NCBI RefSeq assembly: GCF_001499905.1
Contig: NZ_LQIS01000008.1
Span: 62,001 to 126,000 of the forward strand
DNA: 64,000 nt
Direction: 5' to 3'
Origin: Mycobacterium sp. GA-1285
Lineage (GTDB): Bacteria; Actinomycetota; Actinomycetes; Mycobacteriales; Mycobacteriaceae
The translations under genes were made by a program, and so were the position numbers. Below the pieces are notes generated by a model. The model worked only from the letters and a program-made list of their open reading frames with translations, was not told the origin of the DNA and searched no databases. Position 1 is the stretch's first letter; the number at the start of each line of letters is the position of its first letter. Positions 27,618 through 35,729 of the stretch are shown piece after piece.

Positions 27618-28856
27618 GTGGATTTCGCTCTGCCCGACCATCTGCCCCAACTCCTCGCCGACATGGACGCCTTCATCGAGGCAGAGATCAAGCCGCTGGA
27701 ACGCGAGAACATCCAGTTCTTCGACAAGCGTCGCGAACATGCCCGTACGGACTGGGACAACGACGGAGTCCCCCGCCGGGAATGGGAGGACCTGCTCGAC
27801 GAGATGCGCAGGCGCGCGGACGCGGCGGGCTGGCTGCGCTACGGGCTGCCGTCGCGGTTCGGTGGCCGCGACGGAAGCAACATCGACATGGCCGTCATCC
27901 GCGAACATCTCGCGCACAAGGGCCTCGGGCTGCACAACGACCTGCAGAACGAGTCGTCGATCGTCGGCAACTTCCCGCAGGTCATCATGATGGACCGGTT
28001 CGGCACCGACGAGCAGAAAGCCGAGTGGACCGAGGCGTTGATCACCGGCAAACGGTCGATGGCCTTCGGCCTCACCGAGCCCGCACACGGGTCGGACGCC
28101 ACCTGGATGGAGACCACCGCGGTGCGCGACGGTGACGAGTGGGTCATCAACGGCGCCAAACGATTCAACACGGGCGTGCACCGCGCCACCCACGATCTGG
28201 TGTTCGCCCGCACTTCCGGCGAAGCCGGCCAGGCGCGCGGCATCACCGCGTTCCTGGTGCCCACCGACGCCCCCGGATTCACGGTGCCGTACTACTGGTG
28301 GTCGTTCAACATGCCGACCGACCACGGCGAGGTCGAACTGAAGGACGTCCGGGTGCCTGCCGACGCGGTGCTCGGTGAGATCGACCGCGGCCTGGAGGTG
28401 GGCCAGACGTTCCTGCACGAGAACAGGATTCGCCAGGCGGCGAGCAGCCTCGGTGCCGCGCAGTACTGCATCGACCGTGCCGTGCAGTACGCGGGAGACC
28501 GCAAGGTCTTCGGCAAGCCGCTTGCGGTGAACCAGGCCGTGCAGTGGCCGCTGGTGGAGTTGCAGACCGAGGCTCAGATGGTGCGACTGTTGGTGTATTA
28601 CGCGGCAACGGAGTTGGACCGCAACCACCACATGGAGGTTTCGGACAAGGTGTCGATGGCCAACTATCGCGCCAACCGGCTGGTGTGCGACGCCTCCGAC
28701 CGCGCGATGCAGGTGTTCGGCGGCGTCGGCTACAGCAGGCACGAACCGTTCGAGCACATCTACCGGCATCACCGGCGCTATCGGATCACCGAGGGGGCAG
28801 AGGAGATCCAAATCCGCCGGGTCGCGCAGCGGCTGTTCGGGTTCGGCAAGCGTTGA
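27618..28856 (+). CDS. acyl-CoA dehydrogenase
   Basis: 412 residues from GTG 27618, with AAAGGA seven bases upstream; the frame is open to 27546 but overlaps the TetR gene. MAFGLTEPAHGSDATWMETTA is the FAD-binding loop region, NGAKRFNTGVHRATHDLVFART follows, and QVFGGVGYSRHEPFEHIYRHHRRYRITEGAEEIQ is the C-terminal signature (given here in description only). It belongs to the long-N-terminus group often found beside APH-like kinases. It probably desaturates the CoA ester produced in this operon. Confidence 0.87.
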   Translation: MDFALPDHLPQLLADMDAFIEAEIKPLERENIQFFDKRREHARTDWDNDGVPRREWEDLLDEMRRRADAAGWLRYGLPSRFGGRDGSNIDMAVIREHLAHKGLGLHNDLQNESSIVGNFPQVIMMDRFGTDEQKAEWTEALITGKRSMAFGLTEPAHGSDATWMETTAVRDGDEWVINGAKRFNTGVHRATHDLVFARTSGEAGQARGITAFLVPTDAPGFTVPYYWWSFNMPTDHGEVELKDVRVPADAVLGEIDRGLEVGQTFLHENRIRQAASSLGAAQYCIDRAVQYAGDRKVFGKPLAVNQAVQWPLVELQTEAQMVRLLVYYAATELDRNHHMEVSDKVSMANYRANRLVCDASDRAMQVFGGVGYSRHEPFEHIYRHHRRYRITEGAEEIQIRRVAQRLFGFGKR

Positions 28857-29824
28857 GCCGCGAACTCGCCGACGCCCTGGTCGCCGTCCTCGAGCCGGTG
28901 CTCGGCGAGGGCGTGGCCGTCGAGAACCTACGGGCACTGACCGGCGGGGCGAGCCGCACGACGTGGGCGTTCGATGCGGTCACCGATACCCGTCGAGCCC
29001 TGATCCTGCGCACAGGTCCACCCGACGACCTCCACGCCAGCATGGAACTGGAAGCAGCCGTCCAACAGCGGGCGGCCGCCGCGGGAGCCCCGGTGCCGCA
29101 TATCCTCGCGACCGACAACTCCCCTGCGGCGCTTGGTAATCCGTACCTGATCTGCGATGCCATCGGCGGCGAGACGATCGTGCGCAGGATCTATCGCTCG
29201 CTGGACGATTCCGGCCGCGAACGGTTGCTGTACCAGTGCGCCGAGGCGTTGGCCGCTATCCACCGCGCCGACTACCAGGGCATCGACGTACCACCGTCGG
29301 ACCAGCTTGCCGAGTGGCGGGCCCGGCTCGACGAAATGGGCGATACGACGGCGACATTCGAGTGGGCGTTCCGCTGGCTCGAAGGCAACCGCCCGGCCTC
29401 CTCACCGCACGTGCTGGTGCACGGTGACTTCCGGATGGGCAACCTGATAATCGACGACAACGGGCTGGCAGCGGTGCTGGACTGGGAACTCGTGCACATC
29501 GGGGAGGTCTACGAAGATCTGGCCTGGTTCTGCATCCGGGCATGGCGTTTCGGCGCCCCACAACATCAGGGCGCCGGCGGGTTGGGCAGCGTCGAGGATT
29601 TTCTGGCCGCCTATGAATCGGCCGGGGGCGTGACGCTCGACCGGCAGGCGTTCCGGTGGTGGTTGACCGTGGCCACTCTGCGGTGGGGCGTCATCTGCCG
29701 GTATCAGGCCGAACGTCATCTGTCGGGTCACACGGAATCGGTCGAGTTGGCCGCGATTGGACGGCGCGTCAGCGAAACCGAGTGGGACGTGTTGGATCTG
29801 CTCGAAGGAGGAGGACCGCGATGA
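28853..29824 (+). CDS. APH-like phosphotransferase family protein
   Basis: 323 residues from TTG 28853, overlapping the dehydrogenase stop as TTGA. LTGGASRTTWAF is the glycine-rich nucleotide loop; HVLVHGDFRMGNLI is the Brenner catalytic loop and AVLDWELVHIG holds the metal-binding Asp. This is the ACAD10/aminoglycoside-phosphotransferase fold. In such acyl-CoA-dehydrogenase contexts the likely substrate is a hydroxyacyl-CoA or small metabolite rather than an antibiotic. Coupled on both sides, to the dehydrogenase and the DUF6285 gene. Confidence 0.82.
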   Translation: MSRELADALVAVLEPVLGEGVAVENLRALTGGASRTTWAFDAVTDTRRALILRTGPPDDLHASMELEAAVQQRAAAAGAPVPHILATDNSPAALGNPYLICDAIGGETIVRRIYRSLDDSGRERLLYQCAEALAAIHRADYQGIDVPPSDQLAEWRARLDEMGDTTATFEWAFRWLEGNRPASSPHVLVHGDFRMGNLIIDDNGLAAVLDWELVHIGEVYEDLAWFCIRAWRFGAPQHQGAGGLGSVEDFLAAYESAGGVTLDRQAFRWWLTVATLRWGVICRYQAERHLSGHTESVELAAIGRRVSETEWDVLDLLEGGGPR

Positions 29825-30153
29825 GCTGGCTGTACGGCCGCCCGACCGCGGCGGAACTCGTCGCCGCCGTCGCCGGCTTCCTCGAGAACGACGTCCGCAA
29901 CGCCACCGGATCAGGTCAGGTCAACTTCCACGCCCGCGTCGCGGCCAATGTGTTGCGCATCGTCGAACGCGAACTGCTCGACACGACTGCCGGAGAGGTC
30001 ACCGATGCGCTGCACCGGCTCGGTTACCGCGACGAACCGGAGCTGGCCGCGGCGATCCGCGCGGGCGAGCTCGACGGCCGCGCCGCCGACCTGTTGCCCG
30101 TGCTGCGGACGATCGTGCGGCACCGCCTCGACGTCAACCACCCCGGTTATTGA
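29821..30153 (+). CDS. DUF6285 domain protein
   Basis: 110 residues, ATGA overlap with the kinase gene. It reads SWLYGRPTAAELVAAVAGFLENDVR, then NFHARVAANVLRIVERELLDT and a helical tail ending in RHRLDVNHPGY. I recognise it as the small all-helical protein that regularly follows this kinase type; its function is unknown. It is the last gene of the operon and its stop codon forms the start of a large hairpin. A structural partner or regulator of the kinase is a reasonable guess. Confidence 0.75.
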   Translation: MSWLYGRPTAAELVAAVAGFLENDVRNATGSGQVNFHARVAANVLRIVERELLDTTAGEVTDALHRLGYRDEPELAAAIRAGELDGRAADLLPVLRTIVRHRLDVNHPGY

Positions 30154-30211
30154 TGCGGTTTGTGCACATCAAGGAGCGGTGAGCGCTCGCGATCGTGCAC
30201 AAATCGCATCA
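30151..30211 (+). terminator. 17-bp hairpin at the end of the catabolic operon
   Basis: TGATGCGGTTTGTGCAC (30151-30167) pairs with GTGCACAAATCGCATCA (30195-30211) over 17 positions, the single non-identity being a G-U pair in RNA. The 27-nt loop contains a smaller GAGCGCTC palindrome. The left arm starts with the DUF6285 stop codon. No T-run follows, so termination may need help from Rho or the stem may instead stabilise the 3' end. Confidence 0.65.
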
Positions 30212-30312
30212 GGAGGGACTCTTGTAGGCGTCGTCGAATAGCGAGAGAGTAGGTGTCACATCGATGCCGCCAGCGTTCGACCTCGATCAGTGCTGAGGTC
30301 AAGGAGGATCAC

Positions 30313-30705
30313 GTGACCGTTGCCCACGACACCGTCACCGCCGTGGCGGATCGCTTGTTTCAGGCGATCGAGTCCGGCGACCGCGACGCGATTTCGCGGC
30401 TGTGGGACGACGACATCGTGGTCTGGAAGGTCGCCGACCGTGACCGCGACAAGGACCGGGCGCTTCGAGTCCTCCACTGGTTCATCGACACGACCTCACA
30501 ACGTCGATACGAGGTCATCGATCGCCGCCTGTTCGACGGAGGGCTGGTCCAGCAGCACATCCTGCACGCCACCGGACACAACGGTGGCGTCATCGCGATG
30601 CGCGTCGGCATCATCATCAAGCTGGGCGCCGACGGGCGGATCAGCCGGATCGACGAGTACTTTGACCCGGCGGAGATCGCGCCGCTGCTCGAGCCCGCGA
30701 AGTGA
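30313..30705 (+). CDS. SnoaL-like (NTF2-fold) protein
   Basis: 130 residues from GTG 30313, chosen because AAGGAGG lies five bases upstream. VADRLFQAIESGDRDAISRLWDDDIVVWK is the usual SnoaL/ketosteroid-isomerase-like opening, and RVGIIIKLGADGRISRIDEYFDPAEIAPLL the closing strands. The cone-shaped fold binds small hydrophobic molecules and serves as isomerase, dehydratase or hydrolase. Substrate unknown. A 6-bp GACCTC/GAGGTC hairpin sits right before the ribosome-binding site. Confidence 0.75.
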   Translation: MTVAHDTVTAVADRLFQAIESGDRDAISRLWDDDIVVWKVADRDRDKDRALRVLHWFIDTTSQRRYEVIDRRLFDGGLVQQHILHATGHNGGVIAMRVGIIIKLGADGRISRIDEYFDPAEIAPLLEPAK

Positions 30706-30755
30706 CGCGGCAAACCGATTCGTCGGCGAGCCGACAAACCGATTTAGGAGACGAC

Positions 30756-31289
30756 ATGGTAAGCCTGAGCGAGCTTTTCAGCGACCCCGCGTCGACGGGG
30801 ACGTGGACGCTGGATCCGAGCCAGTCCACGATCGCGGTGCGCAGCAAGTCGATGTGGGGCCTCGTGCCCGTCAAGGGCCGGTTCACCGAATTCACCGGCG
30901 ATGGCCAATTGTCGGCGCCTCAAACGATTTCCGGACATCTCGAGATCAAGGCCGCCTCGCTGCGCACCGGTATCCGCAAGCGGGACGAACACATGCGCTC
31001 CGCCGATTTCTTTGAGGCTGAGAACTATCCGGAGATCAGCGTGCTCATCTCCGGTGCCGACGCGATCGACGGCGACACCATCGACCTACGAGCCGAACTG
31101 ACCATCAAGGGCAGGACCAAACCACTGACGCTGCGAACGAAGGTGACACCAGTCGGCGATGGCGGGATGCGACTGGTCACCGAGGCCACCGTCGATCGGC
31201 ATGACTTCGGGGTAGACGGCAACCTGGTGGGCATGATCGGCAACAAGGCGACGATCTCCGGCGACCTGGTGTTCCGGCACACCCGCTAG
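30756..31289 (+). CDS. YceI family protein
   Basis: 177 residues from ATG 30756 with TAGGAG six bases upstream. TGTWTLDPSQSTIAVRSKSMWGLVPVKGRF opens the YceI beta-barrel; IRKRDEHMRSADFFEAENYPEIS and the GGMRLVTEATVDRHDFGV strand follow. YceI proteins are lipocalin-like and bind polyprenyl or other amphiphilic molecules. There is no signal peptide, so this copy is cytoplasmic. It may share a transcript with the SnoaL-like gene 50 bp upstream. Confidence 0.85.
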   Translation: MVSLSELFSDPASTGTWTLDPSQSTIAVRSKSMWGLVPVKGRFTEFTGDGQLSAPQTISGHLEIKAASLRTGIRKRDEHMRSADFFEAENYPEISVLISGADAIDGDTIDLRAELTIKGRTKPLTLRTKVTPVGDGGMRLVTEATVDRHDFGVDGNLVGMIGNKATISGDLVFRHTR

Positions 31290-31304
31290 CCGTACGATCA
31301 CGGC

Positions 31305-31706
31305 ATGGCCGACTCATCGCCTCCTTTGCGGGTCCTCGTTTACAGCGACAACCCAAGGACCCGGGAAGAGGTGCAGCTCGCGCTCGGTAAGCGGGTGCAT
31401 CCGGAGTTGCCGGAGCTGACCTACGTCGACGTGGCGACCGGGCCCATGGTCATCCGCCAGATGGATCAGGGCGGGTTCGATCTGGTGATCCTCGACGGCG
31501 AGGCCAGCCCCGTCGGCGGGATGGGAATCGCCAAGCAGCTCAAGGACGAGATCGCCGACTGCCCGCCGATCCTGGTGCTCACCGGCCGGCCGGATGACGC
31601 GTGGCTGGCCCGCTGGTCGCGCGCGGAAGCCGCGGTTCCCCACCCGATCGATCCGATCCGGCTCGGCGACGCCGTGGCGTCGCTGCTGCGCACCCCGGTG
31701 CAATAG
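31305..31706 (+). CDS. stand-alone receiver-domain protein (Rv3143-like)
   Basis: 133 residues, essentially only a response-regulator receiver. Asp64 (VILDGEA) is the likely phospho-acceptor and Thr93 (LTGR) the conserved hydroxyl. The usual acidic pair is reduced to Asp15 (YSDN) and the conserved Lys is replaced in VPHPIDP around His113. There is no output domain. It matches Rv3143, next to the nuo operon in M. tuberculosis. A role as a phosphate-sensing or protein-binding adaptor, possibly linked to respiration, is inference. Confidence 0.85.
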   Translation: MADSSPPLRVLVYSDNPRTREEVQLALGKRVHPELPELTYVDVATGPMVIRQMDQGGFDLVILDGEASPVGGMGIAKQLKDEIADCPPILVLTGRPDDAWLARWSRAEAAVPHPIDPIRLGDAVASLLRTPVQ

Positions 31707-31806
31707 CCAGAAAATACGTAAACCCCTGTCGCACTTGCCTATTGGAGGCATGACGACATAGCCACGCGTTGCCAATAGCGATACTAACCAAAAGGTGTGG
31801 CGCGCA

Positions 31807-31836
31807 TTCCAAAGGGCGCTAGGGTGTGGGTAAGCT
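31807..31836 (+). promoter_or_regulatory. candidate nuo operon promoter
   Basis: TTCCAA (31807-31812) and TAAGCT (31831-31836) are separated by 18 bp, 36 bp before nuoA. TAAGCT fits the mycobacterial TANNNT -10 rule. The wider 166-bp gap also has a CTATTGG/CCAATAG inverted repeat (31739-31745, 31772-31778). Confidence 0.35.
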
Positions 31837-31872
31837 CACATCGAACAGCCCACGAGGGAGCGTTTGCTCGGT

Positions 31873-32247
31873 ATGGATTTGTACACGCCAATCCTGGTGC
31901 TTGGCGCTATTGCGGCGGCGTTCGCGGTCGGCTCGGTTGCCATTGCGCTGCTGGTCGGCCCGCGTCGCTATAACCGGGCCAAGCTCGAGGCCTACGAATG
32001 CGGCATCGAGCCGGTGCCGCACGGGGGCGCGTCCGGTCAGCCGATCGGCCAGCGGTTTCCGATCAAGTACTACCTGACCGCGATGTTGTTCATCATTTTC
32101 GACATCGAGATCGTGTTCCTCTACCCGTGGGCCGTTGCCTTCGACAACCTCGGGCTGTTTGCGCTGGTAGAGATGCTGCTGTTCATGGCGACGGTGTTCG
32201 TGGCCTACGCCTACGTCTGGCGGCGGGGAGGTCTGGCATGGGACTAG
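31873..32247 (+). CDS. nuoA: NADH-quinone oxidoreductase subunit A
   Basis: 124 residues with three membrane helices. [11 protein letters not shown] and [29 protein letters not shown] are the NuoA hallmarks, including the conserved acidic residues of the second helix. It forms part of the membrane arm near the quinone channel of complex I. ATG 31873 matches the family N-terminus; an upstream TTG at 31864 is closer to GGGAG but less likely. First gene of a 14-gene operon. Confidence 0.95.
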   Translation: MDLYTPILVLGAIAAAFAVGSVAIALLVGPRRYNRAKLEAYECGIEPVPHGGASGQPIGQRFPIKYYLTAMLFIIFDIEIVFLYPWAVAFDNLGLFALVEMLLFMATVFVAYAYVWRRGGLAWD

Positions 32248-32792
32248 AAGAGAAGCTGCCCGGCGGGATCCTGCTGTCCACCGTCGAGAAGGTGGCCGGT
32301 TACATCCGCAAGGGTTCGCTGTGGCCCGCGACGTTCGGGTTGGCCTGCTGCGCGATCGAGATGATGGCGACGGCAGGGCCGCGATTCGACATCTCGCGGT
32401 TCGGCATGGAGCGGTTCTCGGCCACGCCGCGCCAGGCCGACCTGATGATCGTGGCAGGCCGTGTCAGCCAGAAGATGGCACCGGTGCTGCGGCAGATCTA
32501 CGACCAGATGGCCGAGCCGAAGTGGGTTCTGGCGATGGGGGTGTGCGCCTCCTCGGGCGGCATGTTCAACAACTACGCGATCGTGCAGGGTGTCGATCAC
32601 GTCGTCCCGGTGGACATCTACCTGCCCGGGTGTCCTCCACGCCCGGAGATGCTGCTGCACGCGATTTTGAAGCTGCACGACAAGATTCAAGAGATGCCGC
32701 TCGGCGTGCACCGCGAGGAGGCCATCCGCGAGGCCGAGCGGGCCGCGTTGGCCGTCACCCCGACCATCGAGCTCAAGGGGCTGCTGCGATGA
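32238..32792 (+). CDS. nuoB: NADH-quinone oxidoreductase subunit B
   Basis: 184 residues, overlapping nuoA by 10 bp. Cys37, Cys38, Cys103 and Cys132 ([29 protein letters not shown]) bind cluster N2, the last 4Fe-4S centre, which reduces the quinone at the interface with NuoD. No substitution in the cluster motif. Confidence 0.97.
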   Translation: MGLEEKLPGGILLSTVEKVAGYIRKGSLWPATFGLACCAIEMMATAGPRFDISRFGMERFSATPRQADLMIVAGRVSQKMAPVLRQIYDQMAEPKWVLAMGVCASSGGMFNNYAIVQGVDHVVPVDIYLPGCPPRPEMLLHAILKLHDKIQEMPLGVHREEAIREAERAALAVTPTIELKGLLR

Positions 32793-33511
32793 CGAACGGC
32801 TCGGGCGAAGAACAGGCGGAAGTGAGCACGACAAACGGCAACGGCGCCGCGGACGCGCCGAAGATCATCGGCGTGCGCCGCGGAATGTTCGGCGCCGAGG
32901 GGTCGGGCGACACCTCCGGCTACGGGCGCCTGGTGCGACCCGTCGCGCTGCCCGGCAGCTCGCCGCGTCCCTACGGCGGCTACTTCGACGAAGTCGTCGA
33001 CCGGCTCGCCGAGGTGCTCGGCGAGGACGGGTACGTCGCATCGATCGAGCGGGTGGTGGTCTACCGCGACGCGCTGACCCTCGAGGTGCAGCGCGACCAG
33101 CTGCCGGCGGTGGCCCAGGCGCTGCGGGACGATCCAGCGTTGCGCTTCGAATTGTGTCTCGGCGTGAGCGGGGTTCACTACCCCGACAAAGTCGGGCGTG
33201 AACTGCACGCGGTGTACCCGCTGATGTCCATCACCCACAACCGGCGGATTCTGATCGAGGTCGCCGCCCCCGACGCCGACCCGCACATCCCGTCGCTGTT
33301 CGGCGTGTATCCCACCACCGACTGGCACGAACGCGAGACCTACGACTTCTTCGGCATCATCTTCGACGGCCATCCCGCCCTGACCCGGATCGAGATGCCC
33401 GATGACTGGGTCGGGCACCCACAACGCAAGGACTACCCGTTGGGCGGCATCCCGGTGGAGTACCACGGCGCCGAGATACCTCCGCCCGATCAACGGAGGG
33501 CCTACAACTGA
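32789..33511 (+). CDS. nuoC: NADH-quinone oxidoreductase subunit C
   Basis: 240 residues from ATG 32789 (ATGA overlap with nuoB). The 30-kDa-subunit signature [25 protein letters not shown](DDW) lies near the C-terminus, with the preceding [20 protein letters not shown] strand. The first 60 residues are a Gly/Asn/Glu-rich variable extension. It is a hydrophilic connecting subunit of complex I, and separate from NuoD here rather than fused as in E. coli. Confidence 0.95.
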   Translation: MTNGSGEEQAEVSTTNGNGAADAPKIIGVRRGMFGAEGSGDTSGYGRLVRPVALPGSSPRPYGGYFDEVVDRLAEVLGEDGYVASIERVVVYRDALTLEVQRDQLPAVAQALRDDPALRFELCLGVSGVHYPDKVGRELHAVYPLMSITHNRRILIEVAAPDADPHIPSLFGVYPTTDWHERETYDFFGIIFDGHPALTRIEMPDDWVGHPQRKDYPLGGIPVEYHGAEIPPPDQRRAYN

Positions 33512-34869
33512 TGAGCGTTTCGCACGTACCGCCCACGCAGGGCGGCGCTTCATCGCCGGGCGCGTCGAACAACGAGACGGTAGTCGTTGTCGGCGGCCAG
33601 GATTGGGACCAAGTGGTCCAAGCCGCCAAGGACGCGGCCGCGGCGCACGCGGGCGAACGGATCGTCGTCAACATGGGTCCCCAGCACCCCTCGACCCACG
33701 GCGTGCTCCGGCTCATCCTCGAGATCGAGGGTGAGACGGTCGTCTCCGCCCGTTGCGGAATCGGCTACCTGCACACCGGAATCGAGAAGAACCTCGAGTT
33801 CCGCAACTGGACGCAGGGCGTCACGTTCGTCACGCGGATGGACTATCTGTCGCCGTTCTTCAACGAGACGGCGTACTGCCTGGGTGTGGAGAGACTGCTG
33901 GGCGTGACCGACGCGATCCCCGAGCGCGCCAGCGTCATTCGCGTGATGATGATGGAACTCAATCGGATCTCCTCGCATCTCGTCGCGCTGGCGACGGGTG
34001 GGATGGAACTGGGCGCGATGAGCGCGATGTTCTACGGATTCCGTGAGCGCGAGCAGATCCTGTCGGTGTTCGAAACGGTGACCGGTCTGCGGATGAACAG
34101 CGCCTACGTCCGACCGGGCGGGGTCGCGATGGACCTGCCCGACGAGGCCATTCCGCAGATCCGCGAGGTGCTCGACCTGATGCCCAAGCGGCTCAAGGAC
34201 CTCGAGGACCTGCTCAACGAGAACTACATCTGGAAGGCCCGCACGGTCGGCATCGGTTATCTCGATCTGACCGGCTGCATGGCGCTCGGGATCACCGGGC
34301 CCTGCCTGCGTTCCACCGGGTTGCCGCACGACCTGCGCAAGGCCCAACCGTATTGCGGCTACGAGACATACGACTTCGACGTGATCACCGACGAGGGCTG
34401 CGACTCCTATGGCCGGTATCTGATCCGGGTCAAGGAGATGCACGAGTCGCTGAAGATCGTCGAGCAGTGCCTGGACCGCCTACGGCCCGGGCCGGTGATG
34501 ATCGAGGACAAGAAGCTGGGCTGGCCGGCCGATCTGAAGGTCGGCCCGGACGGGCTCGGTAACTCGCCCGAGCACATCGCCAAGATCATGGGCCATTCGA
34601 TGGAGGGGCTGATCCACCACTTCAAACTCGTCACCGAGGGAATCCGGGTGCCCGCCGGGCAGGTTTACGTCGCGATCGAGTCCCCGCGCGGCGAACTCGG
34701 CGTGCACATGGTCTCCGACGGCGGCACCCGCCCCTACCGGGTGCACTACCGGGATCCGTCGTTCAACAACCTGCAGGCCGTCGCCGCGATGTGCGAAGGC
34801 GGCATGGTCGCCGATCTGATCACCGCGGTGGCGTCGATCGACCCGGTCATGGGAGGGGTGGACCGATGA
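33511..34869 (+). CDS. nuoD: NADH-quinone oxidoreductase subunit D
   Basis: 452 residues; the ATG shares one base with the nuoC stop (TGATG). [21 protein letters not shown] is the 49-kDa subunit signature, with the quinone-site His and Tyr residues in HTGIEKN and LLGVTD regions. It lines the quinone pocket with NuoB. A 55-residue N-terminal leader precedes the conserved core. Confidence 0.97.
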   Translation: MSVSHVPPTQGGASSPGASNNETVVVVGGQDWDQVVQAAKDAAAAHAGERIVVNMGPQHPSTHGVLRLILEIEGETVVSARCGIGYLHTGIEKNLEFRNWTQGVTFVTRMDYLSPFFNETAYCLGVERLLGVTDAIPERASVIRVMMMELNRISSHLVALATGGMELGAMSAMFYGFREREQILSVFETVTGLRMNSAYVRPGGVAMDLPDEAIPQIREVLDLMPKRLKDLEDLLNENYIWKARTVGIGYLDLTGCMALGITGPCLRSTGLPHDLRKAQPYCGYETYDFDVITDEGCDSYGRYLIRVKEMHESLKIVEQCLDRLRPGPVMIEDKKLGWPADLKVGPDGLGNSPEHIAKIMGHSMEGLIHHFKLVTEGIRVPAGQVYVAIESPRGELGVHMVSDGGTRPYRVHYRDPSFNNLQAVAAMCEGGMVADLITAVASIDPVMGGVDR

Positions 34870-35729
34870 GCGTATTCCTGGAGCTCGGTCAGCGACCCGA
34901 GGAACCCGGCCCGCCGATCAACGGGCCGGTGTCATATCCGGACGATGTCGCGGCACGGCTCGCGGCCGACGCCGAGGGGATCATCTCGCGCTACCCGCAG
35001 TCACGTTCGGCGCTGCTGCCGCTGCTGCACCTCGTGCAGTCGGAGGACGGGTGCCTGACCCCCGCCGGTATCGCGTTCTGCGCCAGGCAGTTAGGTCTGA
35101 CCGATGCCGAGGTCACCGCGGTGGCGACCTTCTACTCGATGTACCGGCGGACACCGACCGGCGAGTACCTCGTCGGGGTGTGTACCAACACGCTGTGCGC
35201 GGTGATGGGCGGCGACGCGATTCTCGAAGCGCTGCAGGAACATCTGGGCGTGCACGCCGGCGAGACGACGCCGGACGGACGCATCACGCTCGAACATGTC
35301 GAGTGCAATGCGGCGTGTGATTACGCGCCTGTGGTGATGGTCAACTGGGAGTTCTTCGACAACCAGACGACGTCGTCGGCGCGCGATCTCATCGACGCGC
35401 TGCGCGACGGGAACCCTCCCGAACCGACGCGGGGGACACCGCTGTGCACGTTCCGGGAGACCGCGCGCACGCTCGCGGGGCTGCCCGACCCCCGCTCGGG
35501 TGGTAGCAGGATCGGTGATGCCACGCTGGCGGGCCTGCGGGTGGCACGCGAGCGCGGCATGCAGGCGCCCGACTCCGATGCCCCGGCGGCGTCCACCGAG
35601 ACGCGCGACGACGAGACGGCCGGTGTCGAGGCCACGAAGAACGCGTCCGCACCGGGCCCGTCGGCGACCGTTCCACCGGAGTCGAACACCGTCGAAACCG
35701 ATCCAGACACAACGGATTCACGCGCATGA
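34866..35729 (+). CDS. nuoE: NADH-quinone oxidoreductase subunit E with long C-terminal tail
   Basis: 287 residues. Cys106, Cys111, Cys147 and Cys151 (VCTNTLC, ECNAAC) bind the 2Fe-2S cluster N1a of the NADH-dehydrogenase module. The core ends at about residue 185; the remaining ~100 residues are Pro/Ala/Thr/Asp-rich and probably disordered, longer than the usual NuoE of about 160-250. ATGA overlaps join it to nuoD and nuoF. Confidence 0.95.
   Translation: MSVFLELGQRPEEPGPPINGPVSYPDDVAARLAADAEGIISRYPQSRSALLPLLHLVQSEDGCLTPAGIAFCARQLGLTDAEVTAVATFYSMYRRTPTGEYLVGVCTNTLCAVMGGDAILEALQEHLGVHAGETTPDGRITLEHVECNAACDYAPVVMVNWEFFDNQTTSSARDLIDALRDGNPPEPTRGTPLCTFRETARTLAGLPDPRSGGSRIGDATLAGLRVARERGMQAPDSDAPAASTETRDDETAGVEATKNASAPGPSATVPPESNTVETDPDTTDSRA

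Noticed and set aside
30279..30300. GACCTC/GAGGTC hairpin before the SnoaL-like start as a riboswitch
   Set aside because: Only a 6-bp stem with a 10-nt loop and no further conserved structure; too small to call.
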